Source of the DNA: an uncultured Acidobacteriia bacterium
Lineage (GTDB): Bacteria > Acidobacteriota > Terriglobia > Bryobacterales > Bryobacteraceae
Direction: 5' to 3'
NCBI GenBank assembly: GCA_903923395.1
Contig: CAIXXM010000111.1
Span: forward strand, 1-64,000
Length of the DNA: 64,000 nucleotides
Numbering within the stretch: position 1 is the first letter of the stretch; each line of letters opens with the position of its first letter. Position numbers and translations under genes: made by a program. This document shows, one piece after another, positions 35,182 to 45,062 of the stretch. The notes under the pieces are model-generated. The model saw nothing but the letters and a program-made list of their open reading frames with translations. It made no database searches and was not told the origin of the DNA.

Positions 35182-38100
35182 TGAGATCCCTCCGACAATT
35201 CGTAGAGCAAGGTCATGTCCTGTGCTGCTTCTTCCTCAAGAAGGCGTTCGTGATCGACCGGCGGTTTCTTCCGGAGAATGCTGTAGAGCAAAGGAACAAC
35301 GAAAAGTGTGGTGACTGTGCCCAGCAGCAGGCCGCCGATGACCGCGCGGCCCAGGGGGGCATTCTGTTCGCCGCCTTCTCCGAGGCCCAGAGCCATGGGG
35401 AGCATGCCGATGATCATCGCGGCGGCGGTCATGATGACCGGGCGGATACGAACCCCGCCAGCTTCGAGCGCGGCATCGAGTGCATTCGCCCCTTCAATGC
35501 GAAGGTCATTGGCGAAGACCACCATCAAGATGGAGTTCGCCGTCGCCACGCCGATGCACATAATGGCACCCATGAGCGAGGGCACGTTGAAGGTTGTTTG
35601 CGTGACGAAGAGCATCCAGACAATCCCCGCCAGTGCGCCGGGCAGCCCCATCAGGATGATGAACGGGTCGACCCAGCTTTGGAAATTCACGGCCATCAGC
35701 ATGTAGACCAGAACAATAGCGAAAATCAGGCCCAGCCCCAGCCGCTGGAAGGAGGTCTGCATGGTCTTCACTTGGCCACGCACCTCCATGGAACTGCCCT
35801 TGGGCAACTTCTTCCGCGCTGCCTCCACAATCTTGTCGACTGCTGCGCCCACTGACCCCAGATCCTGCCGGTCCACGTTGGCGTAGACGTCGAAGACAGG
35901 CTGCACGTTGTAGTGGTTGACGATCAACGGAGAAACGCCCCGGCTGGTTCTCGCCAGATTCGCGAGCACCTGCGTGGAGGGAGCCACTGCCCCGGGGTTG
36001 CCGTAATTCATAGAGTTCTGGGCGGGTCCGGCACCAATACTGGTCTGGCTGCCCGGAACGCTTCCTGAACTGAGGTTCCCGGCCAGCGGCGCAATGGGCG
36101 TTGACATCAAGGCATCCATGGAATTCATCCGGTATTGCGGCGTCTGCACGGTGATGTTGTAATTCACGCCATTCTGCGGATTGACCCACTGGTTCGGCGC
36201 CGTCTGGCCGGAACCGGAGAGGGAAATCATCATGGAGTTGGAGACGTCGCGCTGTGTGAGCCCGACCTGACCAGCCTTGGCGCGATCTACATTGACGCGA
36301 ATTTCCGGGTAATCGACGACCTGGTGGACGTGAACATCGGCGGCACCGGGAATTCTTGCGATCTGATCCTTGAGTTCCTCGGCGAGGGCGTAATTGGCAT
36401 CCGCCGCGCGCCCGATCACCTGCACATCAATGGGAGCGGGCAGGCCGAAATTCAGAATCTGATTCGTGATATTCGCGGCTTGGAAGAAGAAAACAATATC
36501 CGGGAATTTCTCTTTCAGGCGCTTGCGGATCCGGGTGGTATAGACATCAGAGGGAGCGTGCTTCTCTTTGTTGAGCGAGATCAGAATCTCGCCGTCGCTG
36601 GCACCCAGCGTGGGGCTGTCACCATAGGCCAGGTTGAAGCCGCTGTTCGGCAAGCCGATGTTGTCGAGGACTGCTTCGAGCTCCGCAGGCGGAATGATCT
36701 CACGGATTTCACGTTCAATATCCGCGAAGATGGCCTCCGTTTCTTCGAGACGCATGCCGGTGGCGGCGCGGGCGTGCAGGCGGAGCTGGCCGGAATCCAC
36801 ATTAGGGAAGAAGTCACTGCCAATGAAGAAGATCAACCCGAAGGAGCCAAGCGTGAAGAGCGCGAAGCCCAGTAGCACGGCGCGGCGGTGTTCCAGGCTC
36901 CATTCAAGCAGCGAGACATAGAAGCGGCGAAGCTTTTCGAATTGGTTGTTGAAGGCGTAGTGGGTCTTCCAGAAGATGCCCGTGCCGCCTGCGGAATGCC
37001 CGTGTTCGCCCATCATGTAGAGCTTCATTTCCGGGCGGAGCATGTAATGCACCATGTTCGGAATCAAAGTCCGGGAGAGCAGATAACTCGCGAGCATGGC
37101 GAAGACGACCGCTTCAGCCAGTGGCGTGAACAGGTATTTGGCGGCACCAGTCAGCAGCAGCACCGGTACGAACACGATGCAAATACAAAGTGTGGAAACA
37201 AAGGCTGGCGCAGCGATCTGTTCCGCGCCATCCAAAACGGCACGCACGAGCGGCTTCTTCATGCCCATGTTGCGGTGCGTGTTTTCGATTTCGACCGTTG
37301 CGTCATCCACCAGAATGCCGACGGCCAGCGCCAGACCGCCCAGCGTCATCACGTTGATGGTGTGACCCATCAAGCTCAGGATCGTGAGGGAGACAAGAAT
37401 CGACAGTGGGATGGAAATACAGACAATAATGGTGCTCCGCCAACTGCCCAGAAACAAAAGAATCATCAACCCCGTCAGCAGCGCGGCAATGAGCGCTTCC
37501 CGCAGCACGCCCTCAATAGAGGCGCGCACGAAGACGGACTGATCCACCAGTTGCTTGACCTCCAGTTCCGGCGGCAGTCCGGCGAGAATCTTCGGCAGGG
37601 TCTTCTTCACTTCATCGACGATCGCCAGGGTGGAGGCGCGGCCGTTGCGAAGCACAGTCAGCAGTGCGCCCTTGGTGCCATTCGTCCGGACCATGCCGGA
37701 TTGCACCGTGGCACCGTCGCGAACCTGGGCCACATCCCGGATGAAGACTGTCGCACCGTTGACGACCTTCACCGGCATATCGTTCATCTCGTCCAGAATC
37801 CGCGGACTGGAGTTCATCTTGATCTGGTAATCGCGGTCGCCGATCTTGGCCGTGCCGGCGGGCAGGATCAGGTTCTGGAGATTCAGAGCGTTCGAAACGT
37901 CGGTCGCCGAGACCCCTTTCGCGTACATGGCCGGGGGATCGAGGTCCACCATGATTTGGCGGAATTTGCCGCCGAAGGGTGTCGGAACCGAGGCACCCTG
38001 GATGGTGGCGAGCTGTGTCCGGATAAAGTTCTGGCCGTAGTCGAACAGTTGCTGTTCGCTCATCGTTTTGCTGCCCAGACCCAACTGGAGGATCGGCACG

Positions 38101-38507
38101 CTCGACGCATCATATTTGATGATGGTGGGCGGAAACATGCCGGGCGGCATGGCGCGGAGGGTGGAGTTCGAACTCGATGCGATCTGTGCCAGCGCAAGTT
38201 CCACTTTGGCGATGGGCTGGAAGTAGACGCGGATTACGGAGATGCCGTTATACGACTGCGACTCAATGTGCTCGATGTCATTGACCGAGGTGGTCATCGA
38301 CCGCTCAAAGACGGTTACGACACGCTTTTCCATCTCTTCCGGAGAAAGCCCGGAGTATTGGAAAACCACGCTGACCACGGGGATGTCGATATACGGAAAG
38401 ATATCGACGGGCATCGTATAGATGGACGCCCCGCCGAGCAGGACGATCAGCACCGACATAATGACGAACGTATAAGGCCTGCGAAGGGCTAATCTGACGA
38501 TCCACAT
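35178..38507 (-). CDS. RND multidrug efflux pump, AcrB/HAE1 type
   Basis: 1109-aa inner-membrane transporter with twelve expected helices and two large periplasmic loops. The N-terminus MWIVRLALRRPYTFVIMSVLIVLLGGASIYTMPVDIFP, the proton-relay TM4 with GILVDDATVEIENTHRNMG (adjacent Asp pair), and the C-terminal ALDAALEAGGVRIRPVIMTAAAMIIGMLPMALGLG are hallmarks. A Gly/Ser/Gln-rich loop near residues 790-830 is longer than in AcrB. It expels hydrophobic compounds using the proton gradient, together with the adaptor encoded downstream. The pair forms an operon without a visible regulator. Confidence 0.93.
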   Translation of the reverse strand: MWIVRLALRRPYTFVIMSVLIVLLGGASIYTMPVDIFPYIDIPVVSVVFQYSGLSPEEMEKRVVTVFERSMTTSVNDIEHIESQSYNGISVIRVYFQPIAKVELALAQIASSSNSTLRAMPPGMFPPTIIKYDASSVPILQLGLGSKTMSEQQLFDYGQNFIRTQLATIQGASVPTPFGGKFRQIMVDLDPPAMYAKGVSATDVSNALNLQNLILPAGTAKIGDRDYQIKMNSSPRILDEMNDMPVKVVNGATVFIRDVAQVRDGATVQSGMVRTNGTKGALLTVLRNGRASTLAIVDEVKKTLPKILAGLPPELEVKQLVDQSVFVRASIEGVLREALIAALLTGLMILLFLGSWRSTIIVCISIPLSILVSLTILSLMGHTINVMTLGGLALAVGILVDDATVEIENTHRNMGMKKPLVRAVLDGAEQIAAPAFVSTLCICIVFVPVLLLTGAAKYLFTPLAEAVVFAMLASYLLSRTLIPNMVHYMLRPEMKLYMMGEHGHSAGGTGIFWKTHYAFNNQFEKLRRFYVSLLEWSLEHRRAVLLGFALFTLGSFGLIFFIGSDFFPNVDSGQLRLHARAATGMRLEETEAIFADIEREIREIIPPAELEAVLDNIGLPNSGFNLAYGDSPTLGASDGEILISLNKEKHAPSDVYTTRIRKRLKEKFPDIVFFFQAANITNQILNFGLPAPIDVQVIGRAADANYALAEELKDQIARIPGAADVHVHQVVDYPEIRVNVDRAKAGQVGLTQRDVSNSMMISLSGSGQTAPNQWVNPQNGVNYNITVQTPQYRMNSMDALMSTPIAPLAGNLSSGSVPGSQTSIGAGPAQNSMNYGNPGAVAPSTQVLANLARTSRGVSPLIVNHYNVQPVFDVYANVDRQDLGSVGAAVDKIVEAARKKLPKGSSMEVRGQVKTMQTSFQRLGLGLIFAIVLVYMLMAVNFQSWVDPFIILMGLPGALAGIVWMLFVTQTTFNVPSLMGAIMCIGVATANSILMVVFANDLRIEGANALDAALEAGGVRIRPVIMTAAAMIIGMLPMALGLGEGGEQNAPLGRAVIGGLLLGTVTTLFVVPLLYSILRKKPPVDHERLLEEEAAQDMTLLYELSEGSH

Positions 38508-38601
38508 GACGGTAGGAGAGCGGTAACTCTAGATTCTAGCGCTGAGGCCATTATGGAATCACAACCACGGGTACGGAGTGAGCCGATATATACTTTTGCC
38601 C

Positions 38602-39528
38602 ATGCGATCCGTTCTTTTGCTGGCAGTTGGCACCGCGATGGTGCTCCAGGCGCAGGAGGTCCAGCGCCCGCGAATCCTGGGCATCCCGCATATTGCCTTC
38701 CGGGTGCACGACATTACTGCCTCCCGGCACTTCTACAAGGATTTCCTTGGATTTTCCGAACCCTTTTCGATCCAGCCGGATGGCAAGTTATCGATGACCT
38801 TCATCAAGATCAATGACCACCAGTACATTGAGCTGGCTCCGGAAACGAAGCCCGGGGAAGCGAGTTTCATCCACCTGGCAGTGCAGACGGATAACGCCGA
38901 ACAGTTCCGTCTTTACCTGAAATCGAAGGGTGTCAAAGCTTCGGATAAGCCGGCAGCCAAGGGTCGCATCCGCAACACCTCGACCAGCGCGACGGACCCC
39001 GACGGAAATGTGATCGATGTCACACAATACGAGCCGGACGGCGAAAGCATGAAGTTTGCGGGCAAAGAGATGCCGGACACCCGGATTTCGCGCCGCATGC
39101 TGCACGTGGGTTTCTATGTTTCGAAGCCCGAGACACTGGCTTACTACCGGGATATCCTGGGCTTCCGTGAATTCTGGCGAGGTTCTGTGGATGGCAAGAC
39201 CGCAAGTTACTCAAACCTTTATGCCCCCGAGGGCGATGAGTATGTGGAATTCATGCTGGGCACGGAACCGCCCACCAAACAGCGCGCCGGTTCCGTCTTT
39301 CATCTTGCGCTGGAAGTTCCAGATATAGAAGCGGCGGTGGCAAAACTCAATGCGAACCCATCCCGGAAAGACTACAAACGTCCTCTTGAAATCAAGACTG
39401 GCCTGAACCATAAGCGCCAATGCAACCTCTATGACCCGGATGGCAACCGTGTGGAGTTGATGGAAGACCATACCGTGGATGGCATGCCTTCCCCGATGTC
39501 CACGGTTCCGCTGTTCCCTGTACCTTGA
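38602..39528 (+). CDS. Secreted protein with two VOC (glyoxalase-like) domains
   Basis: 308 aa with a signal peptide from ATG 38602 (MRSVLLLAVGTAMVLQAQ). Two VOC domains follow: residues about 27-150 (GIPHIAFRVHDITASRHFYKDFLGF...TDPDGNVIDVTQ) and about 165-300 (LHVGFYVSKPETLAYYRDILGF...YDPDGNRVELME). His and Glu at domain edges can form a metal site as in extradiol dioxygenases or glyoxalases. Export of a VOC enzyme is unusual. The reaction is not assigned. Divergent from the RND pump operon. Confidence 0.82.
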   Translation: MRSVLLLAVGTAMVLQAQEVQRPRILGIPHIAFRVHDITASRHFYKDFLGFSEPFSIQPDGKLSMTFIKINDHQYIELAPETKPGEASFIHLAVQTDNAEQFRLYLKSKGVKASDKPAAKGRIRNTSTSATDPDGNVIDVTQYEPDGESMKFAGKEMPDTRISRRMLHVGFYVSKPETLAYYRDILGFREFWRGSVDGKTASYSNLYAPEGDEYVEFMLGTEPPTKQRAGSVFHLALEVPDIEAAVAKLNANPSRKDYKRPLEIKTGLNHKRQCNLYDPDGNRVELMEDHTVDGMPSPMSTVPLFPVP

Positions 39529-39620
39529 GCGTCAGGCAGGAAGTGAGATCCTCTCGATGATGTTACTTTCGTTGCCAGTGAACTTCTTAGTCAGATTTTT
39601 CAACTTACGCGATTAGTATA

Positions 39621-42600
39621 GTGGTGGAGGCTCAGCAGTTGGCCAACAAATTCCCCGCCGGGCTCAACAGCACCTGGAGAATCAGCATCCTTGTGCCGTT
39701 CACCTTGTTGGTTGCTCTGGCAGGGTGGGTCTATTCCTCGGAACATCACCGCACCTTTGAAGAGGAATTGCGCTTAAGGCTCCGCGAGGCTGCGGAGATG
39801 AAAGCAAGAGGGATTTCGGCCTGGTTGCGGGAGCGTCTGGCGGATGCGCGCGTTTCCGCCGTCGATGTGGCGTTGCTGCCTTCCGTACGGCGTTTGGTGA
39901 CAGGCACGGGGTCGAGGGAAGACTCTAAGGACGCGCTCCTGTGGCTCGAAACCATCCGGACCCAGTATCGCTATGAGAACGTCGCGCTCTTCCGCAATGA
40001 TGGCGTGGCACTGCTCACGGCGGGAGAAAATCCCGGCGGTGGACCCTATTGCACCACGGTGGAGACGTTAACTTCCGAGGAGTTCTCCACGCCCCGCCTT
40101 AGCGGACCAGCGCGGGCAGGGGGCAATGGCCAGCCCTGTCTGAGTATTACGATCGCGATTCCTTCGCCCTCCGGCGCAAGGTTCGCCAACCTGGTTCTGG
40201 GGATTGATCCGGAGCATGACCTTTATCCGGCTTTGCGGCAGTGGCCGGGTTCGGGGAGTTCCGGAGATATCTTCCTGCTGCGAAAGAACGGCAGTGATGT
40301 TGAATTCCTGAATGAGACGCATTTGGCGGGCAAGTCTGTCCTGTTCCGGAAACGGCCCCTCTCTGAATCCAGTTTGCCTGCGGCCAAGGCAGTGCTCGGT
40401 GCCACGGTTGCGGATGGTGTTGACTTCCGGGGTGTCCCGGTTCATGCGGCTGCCGTTGCCGTCCCCGGTACGGACTGGTTTGTTTTGGCGAAGGTTGACG
40501 GGGAAGAAGCTTTCGCACCCTTGCGGCGCGAAGATATTTTCGAAGTTGCTTTCCTCGGTACGGTGGTGCTGCTGATCTTTCTCGCGGGCGGGTTGCTCGA
40601 GTACAGACACCGGGAGCGGCAACTCGCGGAAAAGCAGATCCAGGACGCCGAGCGGCTTGCCCTGCTGGGCAGTTATGACTTCCTTTCCAGATTTGCCAAT
40701 GACGCCATTCTCGTCTGGCAGGACCAGGGTTTGATTCTGGAAGCGAATGAACGTGCCCGGCAGATGTTTGGCTTCGAAGAAGCGGAGATGACTGGGCGGC
40801 TGGTTTCAGAACTCGCCTTAAACCAGCCGCCGGAGTCCTTTGAGAACAGTGCCGTCTTTGAAACCACTTATCACCGGGCCGATGGCACGGCGTTCCCCGC
40901 GGAAGTTAGTCTCCGCCGCACGGAAGTCTCCGGCAAGGTTCTCTACCAGAGCATCATCCGCGATATTTCCGAGCGCAGACAGGCCGAGCGACAGATCCAC
41001 CGTTTGAACCGTCTTTACGCGGTCTTTAGCGCCTGCAGTTCCGCAAGTTGCCGGATGAGAAATGAAGATGATCTCTTCCGTGAAGTCTGCAGGGTCGTGG
41101 TGGAGTGCGGCGGTTTTCCTTTGGGTTGGGTGGGCCGGTTGGATTCGCTCAGTCTTCGCGTTTTTCCCGTCGCGGTTGCTGGTTCGAAGTCGTCATACAT
41201 GACTGGCGTGACCATCGCGGTGGATTCCAGCCCCTGGGGGTCAGGCCCGACAGGTTTGTGTGTCCGTGAAGGCCGGCCTGTTGCCTGCACGGACTTTGAG
41301 ACAGATCCGATGATGCTCCCCTGGAGGGAGCGCGCCCGCAAGGAAGGACTGCGATCCTCCATTTCCGTGCCACTGGTGCGGCGCGGCCGGACGGGGTTCG
41401 TCCTGGGAATGTATTCCTCTGAGCCATTTTTCTTTACCGGCGAAGAAATATCCCTGGTGGATGAGGTGGCCGACATTGTTTCCTTCGCCTTGGATCGAAT
41501 GAGCCTGGAGGCTGAACGCGATCAGGAGGAATTGCAGCGGAAGGTCACGCAGGAGCGTCTGGAACTTGCACTGGATGCCGCTTCGGAGGGCTTTTGTGAC
41601 CTGCGCCTGGATGGCACCGGGTCTTATGCCAGCCCACGCTTTTTCAGTATGTTGGGCTACGAGCCGAATGAGTGCAGAATCACTCCGGAGTTTCTCATCC
41701 GAATCACGCACCCGGACGATCGTCCGCTGTTCCAACTGAAGTTTGGGGCCATTCTCGACGGTACGGTTTCGGAAAGCTCCGCTGAATTCCGGGCGGCGAA
41801 GAAAGATGGTTCGTATATCTGGGTGCAGGGGCGAACCAAGACCGTGAGCAGGGATGATACGGGCAAGCCTACGCGAATTGTTAACACCAGAGCGGAGATT
41901 AGTTCCAGAAAGCTGCTCGAGCAGGAATTCCTGCAGGCGCAAAAGATGGAATCCATCGGGCGCATGGCTGGCGGCGTGGCGCATGATTTCAATAATCACC
42001 TGACTGTGATCAACGGGTATTCGAGCATGGTGCTGCGCCGCCTGCCCGCCGACAGTCCTCTGGCGAGACCTTTGCGTGAAATTCAAAATGCCGGCGAGCG
42101 TGCCGCGGGTCTAACCCGCCAGTTACTCGCTTTCAGCAGAAAGGACGTGGAACACAAAGAGCCCTTGAACGTGAATGAGGTCATTCAGACCCTGCAGAAA
42201 ATGTTCCTCCATTTGATGGGCGAACATATCCAACTGGACTTGCACCTCGATTCCGCTGCGCCTGCGGTGCTGGCGGATAAGATCCGGATTGAGCAGATCG
42301 TGATGAACCTTGTTGTCAACGCCCGTGACTCGATTCATGATCACGGCCGTGTTGCGGTAAGAACAGAAAATGTCTATCTGGACCCGTTAACGCGGCCGGA
42401 CAAAGCGGGGCGCTATCTGCTGCTGACCGTGCAGGATACTGGTTGTGGCATGGCTCCGGGAGTGAAAGAAAAGATCTTCGAACCTTTCTTTACCACCAAA
42501 GACAAATTCCGCGGCACGGGGTTGGGACTCAGTACGGTTTACGGCATCGTGCAGGATTGTGGCGGTTGGATCGAAGTGCAAAGTGCGCCGGGACAGGGGT

Positions 42601-43064
42601 CGGCGTTTCAGATCTATCTGCCCGCGTTTTCAGATTGTCTTGCCAAAGGACCCGAGACGAAGGCTGAGGCCGGTCTGGCCTATGGCGCCGGCACGATACT
42701 GATTGTGGAGGATCAACCGGGAGTCCGTGAGATGGCCGTGGAGTTCGTCGGGCAACTCGGTTACAAAGTGCTTTCCGCGCCGGATGCGGAAAAGGCAATT
42801 CAAGTTTCCAGAGAATATCCCGATAAGATCGACGCGGTGATAAGTGACGTGGTTATGCCGGGCATGAATGGTCCGGAGATGGTGCATGAGATCCTGCAGC
42901 GAAGGCCGGGGATGAAGGTCCTGTATGTTTCCGGTTATGCTGGGGATACATTCCGGCTGGCCCGGTTGAAGGATTCGGGTGCGGTGTTTCTTCCCAAGCC
43001 TTATACGCCAGATATACTTTCGCGGGCTGTCAGGGCACTACTTCAACCTCAAGGAAAATCCTAA
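39621..43064 (+). CDS. Hybrid sensor histidine kinase with PAS, GAF and receiver domains
   Basis: 1147 aa. Order: TM1 (about 19-38), periplasmic Cache-type domain (about 40-300), TM2 (about 305-325), PAS (about 350-460), GAF (about 475-625), second PAS (about 640-765), HisKA with the phospho-His in [16 protein letters not shown] (about 787), HATPase with [10 protein letters not shown] and [13 protein letters not shown], then REC with the phosphoacceptor in [12 protein letters not shown] (about 1075). It senses an external ligand and internal cues. Start is GTG 39621 or GTG 39624. The REC-EAL gene follows after about 90 bp and is the likely output partner. Confidence 0.9.
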   Translation: MVEAQQLANKFPAGLNSTWRISILVPFTLLVALAGWVYSSEHHRTFEEELRLRLREAAEMKARGISAWLRERLADARVSAVDVALLPSVRRLVTGTGSREDSKDALLWLETIRTQYRYENVALFRNDGVALLTAGENPGGGPYCTTVETLTSEEFSTPRLSGPARAGGNGQPCLSITIAIPSPSGARFANLVLGIDPEHDLYPALRQWPGSGSSGDIFLLRKNGSDVEFLNETHLAGKSVLFRKRPLSESSLPAAKAVLGATVADGVDFRGVPVHAAAVAVPGTDWFVLAKVDGEEAFAPLRREDIFEVAFLGTVVLLIFLAGGLLEYRHRERQLAEKQIQDAERLALLGSYDFLSRFANDAILVWQDQGLILEANERARQMFGFEEAEMTGRLVSELALNQPPESFENSAVFETTYHRADGTAFPAEVSLRRTEVSGKVLYQSIIRDISERRQAERQIHRLNRLYAVFSACSSASCRMRNEDDLFREVCRVVVECGGFPLGWVGRLDSLSLRVFPVAVAGSKSSYMTGVTIAVDSSPWGSGPTGLCVREGRPVACTDFETDPMMLPWRERARKEGLRSSISVPLVRRGRTGFVLGMYSSEPFFFTGEEISLVDEVADIVSFALDRMSLEAERDQEELQRKVTQERLELALDAASEGFCDLRLDGTGSYASPRFFSMLGYEPNECRITPEFLIRITHPDDRPLFQLKFGAILDGTVSESSAEFRAAKKDGSYIWVQGRTKTVSRDDTGKPTRIVNTRAEISSRKLLEQEFLQAQKMESIGRMAGGVAHDFNNHLTVINGYSSMVLRRLPADSPLARPLREIQNAGERAAGLTRQLLAFSRKDVEHKEPLNVNEVIQTLQKMFLHLMGEHIQLDLHLDSAAPAVLADKIRIEQIVMNLVVNARDSIHDHGRVAVRTENVYLDPLTRPDKAGRYLLLTVQDTGCGMAPGVKEKIFEPFFTTKDKFRGTGLGLSTVYGIVQDCGGWIEVQSAPGQGSAFQIYLPAFSDCLAKGPETKAEAGLAYGAGTILIVEDQPGVREMAVEFVGQLGYKVLSAPDAEKAIQVSREYPDKIDAVISDVVMPGMNGPEMVHEILQRRPGMKVLYVSGYAGDTFRLARLKDSGAVFLPKPYTPDILSRAVRALLQPQGKS

Positions 43065-43157
43065 GTATGATTCTTTTGAGTCCTGTGTATTGGGCTTCTA
43101 TTCTGGGTTCAGACAGGCTAGGATTGGACCAGTGGTTCATACGGTCGAGGTTTCCTG

Positions 43158-44363
43158 TTGCCTCCTGAAAGAAGTGTCGCCTTGCCCAAGCTCCTCGTCG
43201 TGGATGATGACCCAGCAGTTGCGGAACTGATCCGCTTGACGGCTTGTGACGCTGGTTTCGACGCCTCTTCCAGCATTGGCAATCTGGACCTCCATAGTGC
43301 TTTGGCAAAGCCCCCGGATTTGCTGGTGATTGATCTCCAGATGCCGGGCCGGGACGGCGTGGAACTCATTCGGGATCTTTCCTCCGCTGGATCTCAATCC
43401 GCCGTGTTTCTGGTCAGCGGACTTGGTGACCGGATGCTCTCCACAGCGGTGGAACTCGCGGAAGCCAAGGGACTGCGTGTGCTGGGTTCTCTCGGAAAGC
43501 CTTTCTCAGACGATGAGCTCTTCTCTTCGCTCAGCAAAGCCCGCAGTGCTTTCGGTGCCGCGGTGGAACCGGCCATGGCGGAGAAATTCTTTGTCTTCAC
43601 AAGGGAGGAATTGGAAGCAGCCCTGGATCTGGGACAGATTGAGGTTTGGTACCAGCCCATCGTCACGGTTTCGAACGGGCGTCAGGTCAGCGCGGAGGCA
43701 CTCTCCCGCTGGCATCACCCGGAGTTGGGCCTGTTGCCGCCCTCTGCTTTTATCCCGCTGATGCAGAGCTATGGTTTGTTGGGCCGGATGAATTGGATGG
43801 TGCTGGAGACAGTCTTGCGGGATATGAAGGCCTTCCCGCGGCGTCCCGTTCCGATTTCCGTCAACTTCAACGCCTGCGATCTGACCGATGTCACGATGCC
43901 GGACCGGCTCGCACGGGCAGTGCACGATGCAGGACTCCCGCTGGACTGTATCAAGGTGGAGCTTACCGAGGGCAATATGATCGAGGATCTCCCCAGTGCT
44001 CTTGACACGATGATGCGGCTCAGAATGAAGGGAATCAAACTGCTTCTGGATGACTTTGGCACGGGTTATTCCGCCATGGAAAAGCTCCGCCGCCTGCCGC
44101 TCAGCGCCCTGAAGATCGACCGTTCTTTTCTGCCCTTGCAACCGCGGCCGGAAGATGAAGTGCTGCTCGAAAGCCTGGTCAGTCTGGCGCACCAGATGGG
44201 ACTGCCCGCGATTGCGGAAGGCGTGGAGACCAGGGCTCAGTTGGAATTACTCCAGCGCCTCGGTTGTGATGAAGCGCAAGGTTACTATCTGGCGATGCCG
44301 ATGCCGATCAGCCAGTTCCGATGTTGGACGGAAGGTTTTCCCGCAGTTGCCGCAGCCTGCTGA
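43158..44363 (+). CDS. Response regulator with EAL (cyclic-di-GMP phosphodiesterase) output
   Basis: 401 aa. REC domain at residues 1-130: acidic pair VVDDDP, phosphoacceptor Asp in LLVIDLQMPGRDG, Lys in GSLGKPF. EAL domain at about 150-395 keeps the catalytic residues: SAEALSRW, SVNFNA, VELTEG, LLLDDFGTGYS, ALKIDRSF, IAEGVET. It should therefore hydrolyse c-di-GMP and control a surface-attachment switch. The start is TTG 43158, with GAGG seven bases upstream. The upstream hybrid kinase is the natural phosphodonor; no HPt protein is seen. Confidence 0.9.
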   Translation: MPPERSVALPKLLVVDDDPAVAELIRLTACDAGFDASSSIGNLDLHSALAKPPDLLVIDLQMPGRDGVELIRDLSSAGSQSAVFLVSGLGDRMLSTAVELAEAKGLRVLGSLGKPFSDDELFSSLSKARSAFGAAVEPAMAEKFFVFTREELEAALDLGQIEVWYQPIVTVSNGRQVSAEALSRWHHPELGLLPPSAFIPLMQSYGLLGRMNWMVLETVLRDMKAFPRRPVPISVNFNACDLTDVTMPDRLARAVHDAGLPLDCIKVELTEGNMIEDLPSALDTMMRLRMKGIKLLLDDFGTGYSAMEKLRRLPLSALKIDRSFLPLQPRPEDEVLLESLVSLAHQMGLPAIAEGVETRAQLELLQRLGCDEAQGYYLAMPMPISQFRCWTEGFPAVAAAC

Positions 44364-44366
44364 ATA

Positions 44367-44918
44367 CTACTGCTTCGCAGCCACCGTGGTTTCTTTCGCA
44401 AGAGCTTCGCGGTATTGTTTCTCCAGACCCATCACGTCGAACGATTCCGGTAAACGCCCCTGTGTCTGGTAAGCCTTGGCGGTGCGATACTCCTCCAGCA
44501 AGGCCGATGACTCTCGGGCATCTCCATTCGCATGCACGCTTTCATGGACCAGCACTCCAGCCACAACCAGTGCGATCCACGGCGATTGCGCGAAAGAGTT
44601 TTCAAACACCGGGTGTGTATCCAGATTGATGTAGATTGGCCATTTAGGTGTGAGGCAGAAGGCGAACGCATGCACCGCGCGTTCCCTGAGATATCCGTCG
44701 GCGGCGATGTTGGGATGATCTTTGAGAAACAAGGCCAGGTTGCGGATCACCACCAAGTGTTCCGCGTCACACGGGAAACGGCGTTCTTTTGGGAGTTGTT
44801 TCCATGCTGCCTGAATGACTGGGACGTCCGTGCAGGTGTCTGTTGCTGCCAAATCTTTCGCGCAGAATCCATAAGTTGCCAGCAATGCCAGCGGGAGAAG
44901 CCAAGTGATTCCGTTCAT
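44367..44918 (-). CDS. Small secreted HExxH protein, putative metallopeptidase
   Basis: 183 aa with a signal peptide (MNGITWLLPLALLATYGFC, followed by AKD). The sequence VLVHESVHANGDARESSALLEEYRTAKAY carries an HExxH zinc motif (about residues 122-126) and a downstream Glu that could be the third ligand. Cysteines at about 29, 50 and 88 may form disulphides. I do not recognise the family. It converges on the EAL gene with a 3 bp gap. Confidence 0.65.
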   Translation of the reverse strand: MNGITWLLPLALLATYGFCAKDLAATDTCTDVPVIQAAWKQLPKERRFPCDAEHLVVIRNLALFLKDHPNIAADGYLRERAVHAFAFCLTPKWPIYINLDTHPVFENSFAQSPWIALVVAGVLVHESVHANGDARESSALLEEYRTAKAYQTQGRLPESFDVMGLEKQYREALAKETTVAAKQ

Positions 44919-45062
44919 GAGCGGAAGCTTGGCGTGGAACCGGGGAGCCGGTCCATATTCCGGAAAGAGTCTCTACCTATCCATCTAAAGAACTGTTTCC
45001 ATGGGACTTAGCGACTCAGGTAACCCGCCGGAGCGCCATGTTAAACTCGGACTCACCCCGTC

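Noticed and set aside
36888-38492. 534-aa ORF on the plus strand, antisense to the RND pump
   Set aside because: It is a frame shadow of a strongly recognised AcrB-type gene. The translation is rich in His, Asp, Gln and Arg with no domain.
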